A DNA stretch of 64,000 bases, taken from Oscillospiraceae bacterium. Lineage in GTDB: Bacteria > Bacillota > Clostridia > Oscillospirales > Ruminococcaceae. The translations under genes were made by a program, and so were the position numbers. Below are positions 1 through 10,408 of the stretch, piece after piece. Below the pieces are notes generated by a model. That model searched no databases, had not been told where the DNA came from, and was given only the letters and a program-made list of their open reading frames with translations. Position 1 is the stretch's first letter. Each line of letters starts with the position of its first letter. The stretch covers positions 1 to 64,000 of the forward strand of contig JAAYCI010000004.1 in NCBI GenBank assembly GCA_012729855.1. Reading direction: 5' to 3'.

Positions 1-29
1 ATTTGGAACAAGTGGAACCAAAAGGAAAA

Positions 30-107
30 TGGCGACCCGGATGGGGCTCGAACCCACGACCTCCAGCGTGACAGGCTGGCGTTCTAACCAAACTGAACTA
101 CCGGGCC
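30..107 (-). tRNA. tRNA-Asp (GUC)
   Basis: Read on the minus strand this is a full cloverleaf. The acceptor stem GGCCCGG pairs with CCGGGTC, including one G-U pair. The anticodon loop is CTGTCAC with GTC in the centre, the T-loop is GTTCGAG, and CCA is encoded. It is the last of three minus-strand tRNAs, after Gly and Val. Confidence 0.95.
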
Positions 108-211
108 GTACAAACGTCGCAACTGCAAAAAATGGCTGCTGGTCTGGCTATCTTTGTGCGACGTGCATTCCATCTGTCAAAAATGCCCGGCATTTTTGAC
201 GATTCATTGGA

Positions 212-287
212 TGGTGGGAACAACAGGGCTCGAACCTGTGACCCCTTGCTTGTAAGGCAAGTGCTCTCCCAGCTGAGCTATGCTCCC
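212..287 (-). tRNA. tRNA-Val (UAC)
   Basis: On the minus strand the acceptor stem is GGGAGCA/TGTTCCC and the D-arm is AGCTCAGCTGGGAGAGC. The anticodon loop CTTACAA (anticodon TAC) is closed by CTTGC/GCAAG. The T-arm holds GTTCGAA and CCA is encoded. Confidence 0.95.
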
Positions 288-430
288 AAAAACCGACCCC
301 CTGATAATACCACGCGCGGCATCTGCTTGTCAAGCAATGGGCAGCGGGTTTCACTGCCAAGCGCGAGATACCGCCGCTGGGCGGCGGCATGCGATAAACC
401 CACCAAATATGCAGATGGAATTATCGAAAA

Positions 431-506
431 TGGAGCGGCCAACGAGGCTCGAACTCGCTACCTCCACCTTGGCAAGGTGGCGCTCTACCAGATGAGCTAT
501 GGCCGC
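431..506 (-). tRNA. tRNA-Gly (GCC)
   Basis: On the minus strand the acceptor stem is GCGGCCA/TGGCCGC. The anticodon loop TTGCCAA (anticodon GCC) is closed by CCACC/GGTGG. The T-loop is GTTCGAG and CCA is encoded. It is first of the Gly-Val-Asp group. The spacers at 288-430 and 108-211 show no gene. Confidence 0.95.
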
Positions 507-589
507 ATACACGCCACGCCATTTGCAGCGCGGCGATATTAATTTTACATGATGTGCCACCTTTTGTCAAGGCTGTCGGCGGTAAATCA

Positions 590-1459
590 TTACTTAATTT
601 TCTGCGATATTCCGTTAATATCAAATTCATACACTTTGTTGCAAAAATGGCATTCCACCTGCACGGCGGGGTTTTCCTGCCGCATGGCTTCCAGTTCGTC
701 GGCGCCAAGGCTGGCCAGTATGTCCTGCGTACGTTCCCGGCTGCAGGTGCAGCGGTATTCAACCGTGCGTTTTTCCAGTATTTCCGGCCCCAGCCCTTTA
801 AGGGCAAGATGCACCATGTCTTCCGGGGTGCCGCCATTTTCCAGTAAATCGGTAACGGAGAGCATCTCCGCCACATTCTTTTCCACGGCGGTAATTTCCT
901 CTTCCAGCGCGCCCGGCATCAGCTGCAGCAAAAAGCCCCCGGCCCGGCGGATAGAAAGGTCGGCGTTTACCAGCACGCCCAGCGCGCATACGGTTGGTGT
1001 CTGCTCGCTGGCGGCGTAGTAGGCGGTGATATCCTCGGCAATCTCCCCGCTTACCAGCGGTGTTTGCCCGATATACGGCTCTTTCATCCCCAGGTCTTTC
1101 ATCACCGAAAGCGTGCCTTCATGGCCCACCGCGCCGCCCACATCCAGCTTACCGTCGGCGCGCAGCGGTATTTCCACCACATTGTTTCCAGCGTATCCGC
1201 GCACGTTGGCGTCACCGTCCGACACCGCCACCAGCACGCCTGCCGGCCCGCCGCCATCAATGCGCAATGTCAGGCTGTCCTGCGGGTTTTTCAGCCAGCT
1301 GCCCATCAGCGACGCCGCCGTAAGCAGGCGGCCCAGCCCCGCCGACACCACCGCGCTGGGCTGGTGCAGGCGTTCCATCTCCTTAACGACCTCGGTGGAG
1401 TCCAGCGCGCAAACCACGATGCCGCCACTCTCTGAAAGTGCACGTACCATATTATCCAT
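590..1459 (-). CDS. hslO: Hsp33 redox-regulated chaperone
   Basis: A 289-residue protein of normal Hsp33 length. Hsp33 is a cytosolic holdase that binds unfolding proteins once its zinc centre is oxidised. The C-terminal redox switch is visible as a CTC pair about 55 residues from the end and a CHFC pair about 20 from the end, the CXC...CXXC zinc ligands of the family. The start at 1459 has AAGGAA eight bases upstream. It is the last gene of an engB-methyltransferase-hslO run on the minus strand. Confidence 0.93.
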   Translation of the reverse strand: MDNMVRALSESGGIVVCALDSTEVVKEMERLHQPSAVVSAGLGRLLTAASLMGSWLKNPQDSLTLRIDGGGPAGVLVAVSDGDANVRGYAGNNVVEIPLRADGKLDVGGAVGHEGTLSVMKDLGMKEPYIGQTPLVSGEIAEDITAYYAASEQTPTVCALGVLVNADLSIRRAGGFLLQLMPGALEEEITAVEKNVAEMLSVTDLLENGGTPEDMVHLALKGLGPEILEKRTVEYRCTCSRERTQDILASLGADELEAMRQENPAVQVECHFCNKVYEFDINGISQKIK

Positions 1460-1501
1460 TGCTTATATTCCTTATATTATAAAGTTATTATTCAAATTGT
1501 T

Positions 1502-2236
1502 TTATATTTTTCTGGCTGTTACCAGCAGGCGCTGGCTGGTTGGCAGCACGGGGCCAAAACGCTCTCCATCACACTGCTCCAGTACTTTCAGCCCATTTTT
1601 TTGCAGAATTTCGGCCAATTTATCGGGCATGTGGGCATACTCGATGAACCGCTCGCGAAAAACCATCTGCGCCCTTTCATAGCCGGTTACCGATATGTGT
1701 GTCGCCTGCTGTTCAGGGTCGTACCGGTTCTCCCACACGCAGCGGGTCTGTGGCCCGGTCTCTATCTCAAACACGTTGTTTGCCAGCACATGGGCATGCT
1801 TGTGGGGGGTGTTCACGTCAAAAATGAAAACGCCGCCCTTTTCCATAAAAAGCGCCACACGCTCCACCGTTTCCGCCAGTGCTTTTTCATCCAGGTGGTT
1901 CAGCGTATCAAAGCTGGACACCGCCGCACGGATGGTGCCGTACAAATCCAGTTTTGCCAAATCCTGGCACAGCAGCAGGATATCCCCCCTGCCCTGCTCC
2001 GCCGCTTTTTCCCGGAAGACGCTCAGCATGTCGGGCGAGGCGTCCACGCCAATCATGTCATAGCCGTGGGCAGCCAGGCGCAGGCACAACTCGCCGGTGC
2101 CGCAGCCCAGGTCGGCCACAATGCCGTTCGGTACGCCATGCCGGGCCAACCGCGTGACCATCTCGTCCGCAAGGCGGTCGTAATCGGCCTCGGTATTCAG
2201 GCTATCATACCAATAGGCAAAATCCTGGTAGGCCAT
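1502..2236 (-). CDS. class I SAM-dependent methyltransferase
   Basis: A 244-residue protein with a Rossmann methyltransferase core. Motif I is VADLGCGTGELCLRLA near residue 42 and an acidic residue ends strand 2 in GVDASPDML. The substrate cannot be told from the sequence; small-molecule and protein targets are both possible. AAGGAG lies five bases before the ATG. It sits 26 bases after engB and 42 before hslO, so the three are probably co-transcribed. Confidence 0.82.
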   Translation of the reverse strand: MAYQDFAYWYDSLNTEADYDRLADEMVTRLARHGVPNGIVADLGCGTGELCLRLAAHGYDMIGVDASPDMLSVFREKAAEQGRGDILLLCQDLAKLDLYGTIRAAVSSFDTLNHLDEKALAETVERVALFMEKGGVFIFDVNTPHKHAHVLANNVFEIETGPQTRCVWENRYDPEQQATHISVTGYERAQMVFRERFIEYAHMPDKLAEILQKNGLKVLEQCDGERFGPVLPTSQRLLVTARKI

Positions 2237-2262
2237 GGGCGCTCCTTCGCTTGTCTGCCATC

Positions 2263-2901
2263 TTAATCCGCATCTGTGTTGGCCGCCTGTTCTTCTTCTA
2301 CCGTTTTCGGCGCTACACCCGCCTGCTGCATCGCGGCCTGCAATTCGGCGATTCCCAGTCCCTTTTCCGCACTGGTCAACACCACCTGCCGGCAGTCAAA
2401 TGGGGCTAAAATGCCGGTAAATTCCTCGATAATTCTGGCATATTGCGAGGGCTTAAACTTATCGGCCTTGGTCAGCACCCCTACAAAAGGTATCTGGTAG
2501 TGCGCCAGGTATTCCAGCATCTGCATGTCGTCTTTTGAGGGCGGATGCCGGCAGTCCAGCAGCTGCATCATCAGGCGAATGTCCCGCGCGCCGGCAAAGT
2601 AGCCGTTGATCAGCTCGTCCCAGCGGCGGCGCTCGGCGCCCGAGGTTTTGGCATAGCCATAGCCCGGCAGGTCCACCAGATAAGCCTCGCCCGCCCCATA
2701 GAAGTTGATGGTGGCCGTTTTGCCGGGCGTGCCGCTTACCCGGGCCAGCCGCTTGCGGTTGCACAGCTTGTTGATGAGCGAGGACTTGCCCACATTGGAG
2801 CGCCCCGCGAAAACAAACTCCGGCAGGCTGGAGGCCGGTAGCTGCCTGGCCAAACCATAGGCCGCGCCGAATGCCGCTTTATTGAAGTCCGGGCAATCCA
2901 T
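2263..2901 (-). CDS. engB: ribosome biogenesis GTPase EngB/YsxC
   Basis: A 212-residue single-domain GTPase needed for 50S subunit assembly in Gram-positives. G1 is GRSNVGKSS near residue 33, the G2 region is GTPGKTATINF, G3 is DLPGYG and G4 is TKADK. GGAGGGG lies five bases before the ATG. It follows lon, a position it also holds in Bacillus (clpX-lon-ysxC), which supports the assignment. Confidence 0.95.
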   Translation of the reverse strand: MDCPDFNKAAFGAAYGLARQLPASSLPEFVFAGRSNVGKSSLINKLCNRKRLARVSGTPGKTATINFYGAGEAYLVDLPGYGYAKTSGAERRRWDELINGYFAGARDIRLMMQLLDCRHPPSKDDMQMLEYLAHYQIPFVGVLTKADKFKPSQYARIIEEFTGILAPFDCRQVVLTSAEKGLGIAELQAAMQQAGVAPKTVEEEQAANTDAD

Positions 2902-3029
2902 GCGTTCCCCTCCATTTCCTTCGCTCGGTGTAAAAACCGCTTTACCATCATACCATCTATGCGTCTAAATTGCCACTTTGATTTTGGCCTGCGGTACGGT
3001 TGTTTATCTCCGCATGCCCACACATAACA

Positions 3030-3063
3030 GGGAATCGGGGCCACTGCAGCTTCCCCGATTCCC
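3030..3063 (-). terminator. hairpin downstream of lon
   Basis: An 11-bp perfect stem (GGGAATCGGGG/CCCCGATTCCC) lies 42 bases past the lon stop. No T-run follows on either strand, so it may be a 3'-end stabiliser or a weak terminator. The rest of 2902-3104 shows no gene. Confidence 0.5.
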
Positions 3064-3104
3064 ATTGCAGGGCCAAAGCCCCGCCAGGTTCAATTGGTTG
3101 TTAA

Positions 3105-5570
3105 TTATTGCGGCAGTTCTTTCCCTGCCTCTTCGGCCGGGGCTTTCACCGGGGGTTTGGGCGCGGTTTTGGTGCGTGGCCGGCTGCCTTGCCCTCCGCT
3201 CTTGCGCCTCTTGGGCCCGGCCGGCAGCATGGACACGGCAAAAGCCTCCTCCAAATTGCCCACCGGCACAAACTCAATGTGTTCCTTCACCTCGTCGTCC
3301 ACGTCGTACAGGTCAGACAGGTTGTCCTTCGGAATCAGCACCTGCTTCATGCCCTCGCGGTAAGCCGCCATGCTCTTTTCCTTCAGGCCGCCTATGGGCA
3401 GCACCAGGCCGTGCAGGGTGATTTCCCCGGTCATGGCCACGTCGGAGCGCACCGGCCGGCCGGACAGGCAGCTGAGCAGCGCCGTGGCCAGCGTAATACC
3501 GGCCGACGGGCCGTCCTTGGGCACGGCGCCCTCGGGCGCGTGGATGTGGATGTCGGCGTCCTTGAAGACGGTCGGGTCGAAGTCAAATTCGCCAGCCTTT
3601 GCCTTGGCGTAGGTAATGGCCAGGCGGGCGCTTTCCTTCATCACGTCGCCCAGAGAGCCGGTCAGCTCCAGCTTGCCGCTGCCGTGCTCGGTAATCTGCA
3701 CCTCGATGGGCAGTATCTCGCCGCCCACACTGGTCCAGGCCAGGCCGTTGGCAATGCCAATGGCGTTGGCTTTGTTGAAGAAGGACGGCTTCACCCGCTT
3801 GGGCCCCAGCAGCTGCTCCAGGTTCTGGGCGCTCACGGTCACCTTCTCCTTTTCGCCGGCGGCAATCGTCTTGGCGCATTTGCGCAGCACCTCGGTGATG
3901 GCACGCTCCAGGTTGCGCACGCCGGCCTCCTGGGTGTAGCTGTCTATCAGCGCGTACAGCGCGGTGTCGGTCAGCTTCACCTTGCCCTTCAGGCCATTCT
4001 TTACCAGCTGCTTGGGCAGCAGGTGCTTTTTGGCAATGTTGAACTTCTCCACCCGGGTGTAGCTGGACAGCTCAATCACATCCATACGGTCCAGCAGCGG
4101 CCGCGGAATGGTGCCCAGGTCGTTCGCCGTGGTGATGAAAAGAACGTCGCTCAGGTCGAACGGAATATCCAGGTAATGGTCTTTAAAGGTTTTGTTCTGC
4201 TCGGGGTCCAGCGCCTCCAGCAGCGCGGCGGCCGGATCTCCGCGAAAGTCGCTGGCCAGCTTGTCAATCTCATCCAGCAGCAGCAGCGGGTTGCGGCTTT
4301 TGGCGGTGTTTATGGCGCTGATGATCTTGCCGGGCATCGCCCCGATATAGGTGCGCCGGTGGCCGCGAATTTCGGCCTCGTCGCGCACACCGCCCAGGCT
4401 CATGCGGGCATACTTGCGGCCCAGCGTGTCGGCTATGGAGTGGGCGATGGATGTTTTGCCCACGCCCGGCGGGCCCACCAGGCAGATGATCTGGCTCTTC
4501 ACCTCGGGCGCCAGCTTGCGTACGCTCAGCAGCTCCAGAATACGCTCCTTCACCTTTTTCATACCATAATGGTCACGGTTCAGGGTGGCCTCCGCCTTTT
4601 TGATGTCCAGGTTGTCCACCGTCTCGGTGTTCCAGGGCAGCTCCACGCAGGTGTCCAGATAGGTGCGAATCACCGCCGCCTCCTGGCTGCTGCCCTGCAT
4701 GCGGGACAGCCGGTCGGCCTCCTTCAGCAGCTTTTCCTCAGCCTCCTGCGGCAGTTTCAGCTCCAATATCTTCTCGCGGTAACGCTCGGCCTCGCCGCGG
4801 GTGTCTTCGCTTTCATCCAGCTCCCCGGCAATGGCACGCATCTGCTCCCGCAGGTAGTAATCGCGCTGGTTTTTGTCCATCTGCTCGGATACCTTCTCCT
4901 GGATATCCTTCTCGATGGTCATGATCTTGCTCTCGTTTTGCAGCAGGTTCAGTATCTTTTCCAGGCGTTCCAGCAGCGATGTGGTAGAAAGCACATCCTG
5001 CTTGTCGGTGTACTTGAACATCAGGTTGGCGGGGATATACTCCGACAGGAACTGGGCGTTGTCCCCGGTGAGGATGGTGAACACCACGTCCTTGGGCAGG
5101 CGGGGGTTCAGCGTCAAAAACTTTTCAAAGGTCTCCTTGATGCTGCGCAGCAGTGCTTCGCCGTGGGCGGCGTCCTGCGCACGGATAGGCCGCACGGGCG
5201 CGCTGCGTGTGGTGGCCAGCAAAAAGCTGCCGCTGCTCTCCAGCGTTACCAGCTTGGCGCGGTACCGCCCCTCCACAATCACCTTCACCAAGTCGTCCGA
5301 GATGCGCAGCAGCTGCTTTACCTCGGCCACCACGCCATAGTCATACAGGTCGGCAATCTCGGGGCTGTCCACGTCCATGTCTTTCTGGGTCACCAAAAAA
5401 ACGCTGTTGCCATTGGTCATAGCCCATTCTATTGCGGCAATGGATTTCGCCCGGCCCACCTCAAAATGGATGATGTTGCCCGGGAAAACCACCAGCCCGC
5501 GCAGGGCTATTGCCGGCAGGCGCACGGTCTCGCTGCCGCCTTTTAACTTAACTTTTACTTTTTCGGCCAT
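3105..5570 (-). CDS. lon: ATP-dependent protease La (Lon)
   Basis: An 821-residue soluble AAA+ serine protease that degrades misfolded and regulatory proteins. In order it shows the N-terminal substrate domain ([15 protein letters not shown]), a coiled-coil middle, Walker [10 protein letters not shown], Walker B LLLDEIDK, and the C-terminal Ser-Lys protease domain with the nucleophile in KDGPSAGIT and the dyad lysine in PIGGLKEK. The frame is open 22 codons further upstream. The start at 5570 is chosen because GGGAG precedes it and the product then begins MAEKVKV. The C-terminus carries a Lys/Pro-rich tail of about 35 residues. Confidence 0.96.
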   Translation of the reverse strand: MAEKVKVKLKGGSETVRLPAIALRGLVVFPGNIIHFEVGRAKSIAAIEWAMTNGNSVFLVTQKDMDVDSPEIADLYDYGVVAEVKQLLRISDDLVKVIVEGRYRAKLVTLESSGSFLLATTRSAPVRPIRAQDAAHGEALLRSIKETFEKFLTLNPRLPKDVVFTILTGDNAQFLSEYIPANLMFKYTDKQDVLSTTSLLERLEKILNLLQNESKIMTIEKDIQEKVSEQMDKNQRDYYLREQMRAIAGELDESEDTRGEAERYREKILELKLPQEAEEKLLKEADRLSRMQGSSQEAAVIRTYLDTCVELPWNTETVDNLDIKKAEATLNRDHYGMKKVKERILELLSVRKLAPEVKSQIICLVGPPGVGKTSIAHSIADTLGRKYARMSLGGVRDEAEIRGHRRTYIGAMPGKIISAINTAKSRNPLLLLDEIDKLASDFRGDPAAALLEALDPEQNKTFKDHYLDIPFDLSDVLFITTANDLGTIPRPLLDRMDVIELSSYTRVEKFNIAKKHLLPKQLVKNGLKGKVKLTDTALYALIDSYTQEAGVRNLERAITEVLRKCAKTIAAGEKEKVTVSAQNLEQLLGPKRVKPSFFNKANAIGIANGLAWTSVGGEILPIEVQITEHGSGKLELTGSLGDVMKESARLAITYAKAKAGEFDFDPTVFKDADIHIHAPEGAVPKDGPSAGITLATALLSCLSGRPVRSDVAMTGEITLHGLVLPIGGLKEKSMAAYREGMKQVLIPKDNLSDLYDVDDEVKEHIEFVPVGNLEEAFAVSMLPAGPKRRKSGGQGSRPRTKTAPKPPVKAPAEEAGKELPQ

Positions 5571-5755
5571 TTCACCGCTCCCTTTGTAAACGAATGGGCA
5601 AAAAACGCCTTGATAGCGTCCCGTGCCCACAATCATCCCACCGCTGGTTTAAATGCCGGTTTATGACTGGCAATCACAAACCACACAAACGCAGTATGGA
5701 ATATTAAATTCGTTTATACGCGTTTATTATAAAATCGAAACGTCAAACTGTCGAA

Positions 5756-5782
5756 TTAGCACTCATCACGTTCATCTGCTAA
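5756..5782 (-). promoter_or_regulatory. CIRCE-like HrcA operator at lon
   Basis: TTAGCACTC, nine bases, then ATCTGCTAA. The left arm matches the CIRCE consensus (TTAGCACTC-N9-GAGTGCTAA) exactly and the right arm keeps TGCTAA. It begins nine bases downstream of the -10 box of the lon promoter, so bound HrcA would cover the transcription start region. Confidence 0.65.
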
Positions 5783-5791
5783 TATGAATTT

Positions 5792-5820
5792 ATTATACAC
5801 AATAAATGTGAATAAAGCAA
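5792..5820 (-). promoter_or_regulatory. sigma-A promoter of lon
   Basis: On the minus strand TTGCTT (5815-5820), a 17-base spacer, then TATAAT (5792-5797). It reads into the CIRCE-like operator and then lon. It lies in an AT-rich island between clpX and lon. Confidence 0.75.
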
Positions 5821-5851
5821 GTGAAACCACATGGCACCAACCGACAAAACA

Positions 5852-5875
5852 GGCAGGCGGTTTTCACCCCCTGCC
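5852..5875 (-). terminator. possible clpX terminator
   Basis: On the minus strand GGCAGG and CCTGCC enclose a 12-base loop, followed by TGTTTTGT, 11 bases past the clpX stop. The stem is short. Confidence 0.45.
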
Positions 5876-5885
5876 CTTTTCAGCC

Positions 5886-7220
<1,335 letters not shown>

Positions 7221-7263
7221 ATTTCTCCTTTGTCTGTAGCTGGCTTGCCGCTGTAGCCGCCTT

Positions 7264-7427
7264 GGGGTGTGTTTTTAATCAGGGAGATACACAGAGCCGA
7301 GCAGATTTGCTGGCGGTTCAAGGCGTTTTGCCGCGGCAAACCTGGGGGTTTGCAAGGGAAAACAACGCAGAAACGGCGGCGCAGATGCCGAACTTGTGCA
7401 TTTTGGAGATTTAAAAGCGCACTCTGG
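7264..7427. repeat. MITE-like element, copy A
   Basis: An imperfect terminal inverted repeat (left near 7265-7285, right 7404-7426; the core TGTGTTTTTAA-like arm matches about 11 of 13). Inside are GCCGAGC (7296 on), CAAGGCG, the hairpin core GCAAACCTGGGGGTTTGC, and CAACGC. The same order recurs in copies B, C and D. It ends at the clpP stop codon and fills most of the clpP-clpX gap. It has no coding capacity. Confidence 0.6.
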
Positions 7428-8012
7428 TTAGCGTGGCACCAGTATTTTATCCACCAGGCCATATTCTTTGGCTTCATCCGCGCTCATAAAATGGTCGCGG
7501 TCGGTATCGCGTTCCACCACTTCCAGCGGCTGGCCGGTAGCCTCCGCCAGCAGCACGTTCAGTTTTTGGCGCATCTTCAAAATGCGCTCGGCCATAATCT
7601 TGATATCGCTGGCCTGGCCCTGTGCGCCGCCGGACGGCTGATGGATCATGATCTCGCTGTTGGGCAGCGCCATGCGCTTGCCCTTCTGGCCGGCTGCCAG
7701 CAGGAAAGCCCCCATGGAGGCCGCCATGCCAAAGCAGATGGTGGATACTTCACTCTTGATGTACTGCATGGTGTCGTAGATGGCCATGCCGGCGGTGATG
7801 GACCCGCCCGGGCTGTTGATGTAGAGACTGATGTCCTTGTCGGGATCAAGCCCCTCCAAATAAAGCAGCTGCGCCACAATCAGGCTGGCCGTGGTATCGT
7901 TCACCTCGTCGCTCAGCATAATGATGCGGTCATTCAAAAGCCGCGAGTATATGTCGTAGGAGCGTTCTCCTCTGGCGGTCTGTTCCACCACATAAGGTAC
8001 CAAACTGGCCAA
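7428..8012 (-). CDS. clpP: ClpP protease subunit, TTG start
   Basis: A 194-residue serine protease subunit of the ClpXP barrel. The triad is visible as S99 (MAASMGAF), H124 (MIHQP) and D173, with spacings of 25 and 49 as in E. coli ClpP. The start is TTG at 8012: GGAGG stands seven bases upstream and the product begins [11 protein letters not shown], the usual ClpP N-terminus. It follows tig by 72 bases and precedes clpX. Confidence 0.97.
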   Translation of the reverse strand: MASLVPYVVEQTARGERSYDIYSRLLNDRIIMLSDEVNDTTASLIVAQLLYLEGLDPDKDISLYINSPGGSITAGMAIYDTMQYIKSEVSTICFGMAASMGAFLLAAGQKGKRMALPNSEIMIHQPSGGAQGQASDIKIMAERILKMRQKLNVLLAEATGQPLEVVERDTDRDHFMSADEAKEYGLVDKILVPR

Positions 8013-8039
8013 AATCTTTCCTCCGTTGCTGCTCGCTTG

Positions 8040-8067
8040 ATTATAGTGGTAAAATACGGCGTATTTT
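8040..8067 (-). promoter_or_regulatory. clpP promoter -10 with palindromic operator
   Basis: On the minus strand TATAAT at 8040-8045. Upstream, where the -35 would fall, is a perfect palindrome AAAATACGGCGTATTTT (8051-8067; arms of seven, three-base centre). No CtsR-type direct repeat is seen. The palindrome could be an operator for an unidentified repressor. Confidence 0.45.
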
Positions 8068-8084
8068 ATAGAAAAATGTCTGGT

Positions 8085-9527
8085 TTAGCCCTCGGTCTGT
8101 TCCACGGCTGCTTCAGCCTTGGCGTCTTCCGGTTTTTCATCGGCTTTTTTGGTGGTTTTTGCCGCCTTTTTGGCCGGTGCTTTTTTAGCGGCGGGCTTTT
8201 TGGCCGGCGCTTTTTTCTCGCCTTCGGCAGGTTCTTTTTCCTTGGGCTTGTCGGTCACCTTGGCTTTTTCCTTCACCAGGTCTACGGCCTTGTTCACGGC
8301 CAGGTCCTTGGCAATCTGTTCGCTGGGCATCAGGTTGCGCACCTGGTCGGCCTCCATGCCAAAGCGTTCGGCAATGCGGGCAATCTCGGCCTCAATGTCC
8401 TCTTCAGTGGCAACAATGCCCTCCAGCCGCACCACGGCCTCCAGCGCCAGGCGCATCTTCACCTGCTTTTCGGCCTGCTCTTTAAAGCCCTCGCGGAAGG
8501 CGGCGTCATCCATGCCGGAGAACTGCATGTAGGTCTCCAGGTTCATGCCCTGCTGCTGCAGGCGGAACTCAAAGTCCCGCACCATGTCATCGATGCGGTT
8601 CTCGTACATCACCTCAGGGATCTCCCCCTCGATGGTCTCCACAATCTGCTCGATCAGCTGGTTTTCCATCTCCATGTCGGCCTGCTCGTCAAGCTGCTTT
8701 TGCAGGTTTTCACGGATATCCTTTTTCAGCTCGTCCAGCGTGTCGAAGTCGCTCACGTCCTTGGCAAACTCGTCGTCCAGCTCGGGCAGCTCTTTATACT
8801 GCACCTCATGCAGCTTTATTTTAAAGACCACCGGCTTGCCGGCCAGGTCTTCGGCGTGGTACTCCTCGGGGAAGCTCACGTTGATGTCAAATTCCTCGCC
8901 GGCGGTGTGGCCCACCACCTGCTCCTCAAAGCCGGGGATGAACTGGCCGGAACCCAGCGTCAGCTTGAAGTGCTCGCCCTTGCCGCCGTCAAAGGGCACG
9001 CCGTCCGAAAAGCCCTCGTAGTCCAAATCGGCTATGTCGCCGTCCTGGGCGGGGCCTTCACGGGTAAGCAGGCGGGCGTTGCGCTCCTGCATCCGTTCCA
9101 GCTCGGTGTCCATCACGGCATCCTCCACCGTTTCCACAAAACGGGTGGCCTCCAGGCCGGTATAGTTGCCAATCTCCAGCTGCGGCGCCACAATAACCAC
9201 GGCTTTCAGCACCGCGCCGTCATCCAGGGAGATGGTGTCCAGCTCCACCTGCGGCTGGCTGATGGGCTCAAGGCTGGCTTCCTTCAACGCCTCTTCATAC
9301 ACCTGGGGGAACAGGTCGTTCACGGCATCGAAATGGAAGACATCGGCGCCATACATTTTTTCAATGAGATTACGCGGGGCATGCCCCCGGCGGAAGCCAG
9401 GCACATTGTACTTCTTCGCATCGCGCCGGTAAACCGCCGAGATAGCATCCTTCAGTTGCGCCGGCTCAATCAAAATCTCAAGCTCGTGCGTGTTGGCACC
9501 GGTTTTTTCAGCCTTGTTCAGTTTCAT
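8085..9527 (-). CDS. tig: trigger factor with Lys/Ala-rich tail
   Basis: A 480-residue ribosome-associated chaperone and peptidyl-prolyl isomerase. The N-terminal ribosome-binding signature VPGFRRGHAP is near residue 43. The PPIase (FKBP-like) domain follows (about 150-245), then the helical chaperone arms. Typical trigger factors have about 430 residues. Here roughly 65 extra residues form a tail of Lys, Ala, Pro and Glu with KKAPAKK and KKPAAKK repeats, like histone H1 or nucleoid proteins, ending acidic. GGAGG lies eight bases before the ATG. It heads the tig-clpP-clpX-lon run. Confidence 0.95.
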   Translation of the reverse strand: MKLNKAEKTGANTHELEILIEPAQLKDAISAVYRRDAKKYNVPGFRRGHAPRNLIEKMYGADVFHFDAVNDLFPQVYEEALKEASLEPISQPQVELDTISLDDGAVLKAVVIVAPQLEIGNYTGLEATRFVETVEDAVMDTELERMQERNARLLTREGPAQDGDIADLDYEGFSDGVPFDGGKGEHFKLTLGSGQFIPGFEEQVVGHTAGEEFDINVSFPEEYHAEDLAGKPVVFKIKLHEVQYKELPELDDEFAKDVSDFDTLDELKKDIRENLQKQLDEQADMEMENQLIEQIVETIEGEIPEVMYENRIDDMVRDFEFRLQQQGMNLETYMQFSGMDDAAFREGFKEQAEKQVKMRLALEAVVRLEGIVATEEDIEAEIARIAERFGMEADQVRNLMPSEQIAKDLAVNKAVDLVKEKAKVTDKPKEKEPAEGEKKAPAKKPAAKKAPAKKAAKTTKKADEKPEDAKAEAAVEQTEG

Positions 9528-9678
9528 TTATGGTTCCTCCAAATTGAGAATTACAAGTCAGTATAGCATAGAATTATCAATATTGCTATCCTATTTTAAA
9601 GCCATGATTTTATAGCCGGGCCATGGCCCTGCCGCCTTTATATACATTATACACTCTGGCCGGGCCAATTTGGGCGCA

Positions 9679-10395
9679 TTATTCCCCGATATTATTGACA
9701 TTATTGTAAATACGCATCGGGCAAAACCCCAGTGCGTCGGCACTTATCAGCTTGTAGTCAATGCCGGCCACCACACCCTGTACCGCATAGCGAATGGCCA
9801 CCCCGTGCAAGTGCCCGTAGTAGCAGCGCCGCACGCCAAATTCCTGCAGCAGCGCCACAATATCCCCCGCCACACCGTTTTGATGCAGCGGCGGGTAGTG
9901 CAGGAATACCACCCGCTCGGCGCCCGGGTCCTGCTTCGCGGCGTCCTCTAGCGACGCCCGCAGGCGGCCAGCCTCCCGGTTCATCACCTTCTGGTCGGGT
10001 GGGGCCTCCGAGTCCACCATCCAGCCGCGGGTACCGCACACCGCCATACCGTCCGCCATTACGCTGTTGTTGTGCAAAATGTGCAGGCTGTCAAACCCGT
10101 TTTGTGCGCACCACGCTTCCATCTTGGTGCGGGTGGCCCACCAGTAGTCGTGGTTGCCTTTCAAAATAAGCTTTTGGCCGGGCAGGCTTTGAATGAAAGA
10201 GAAATCCTCCACGGTGTTTTGCAGCTGCATCGCCCAGGAAGTATCGCCCGCCAGCACCACGGTGTCTTGCGGCTGCACCAGCGCCTCCCAGTGGGCTTTC
10301 AGCCGCTCCACATAGCCCTGCCAGCCAGGGAAAATATCCATGGGTTTGTCGGCGCCCAGCGAGAGATGCAAATCGCCTATTGCATAAAGTGCCAT
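9679..10395 (-). CDS. calcineurin-like metallophosphoesterase
   Basis: A 238-residue protein with the metal-binding motifs in order: IGDLHLS (D-x-H), AGDTSWAM (GD), KGNHDYWW (GNHD), and near the C-terminus YGHLHG. These mark a binuclear metallophosphoesterase; the substrate is unknown. The frame is open further upstream, but GGAGG lies four bases before the ATG at 10395 and the product then begins ALYAIGDLH. It follows thrC by 13 bases. Confidence 0.88.
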   Translation of the reverse strand: MALYAIGDLHLSLGADKPMDIFPGWQGYVERLKAHWEALVQPQDTVVLAGDTSWAMQLQNTVEDFSFIQSLPGQKLILKGNHDYWWATRTKMEAWCAQNGFDSLHILHNNSVMADGMAVCGTRGWMVDSEAPPDQKVMNREAGRLRASLEDAAKQDPGAERVVFLHYPPLHQNGVAGDIVALLQEFGVRRCYYGHLHGVAIRYAVQGVVAGIDYKLISADALGFCPMRIYNNVNNIGE

Positions 10396-10408
10396 GCCGC
10401 CTCCATTT

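Noticed and set aside
3108-5546. Very long open frame on the plus strand opposite lon
   Set aside because: Mirror frame of a GC-rich gene; low-complexity His/Gln/Leu composition and no family motifs, while the minus strand has every Lon motif.
8013-8084. CtsR operator before clpP
   Set aside because: No GGTCAAA-type direct repeat; only an AAAATAC palindrome is present.
7269-9566. Long plus-strand frame over clpP and tig
   Set aside because: Shadow of two real minus-strand genes; His/Leu-rich with no domain.
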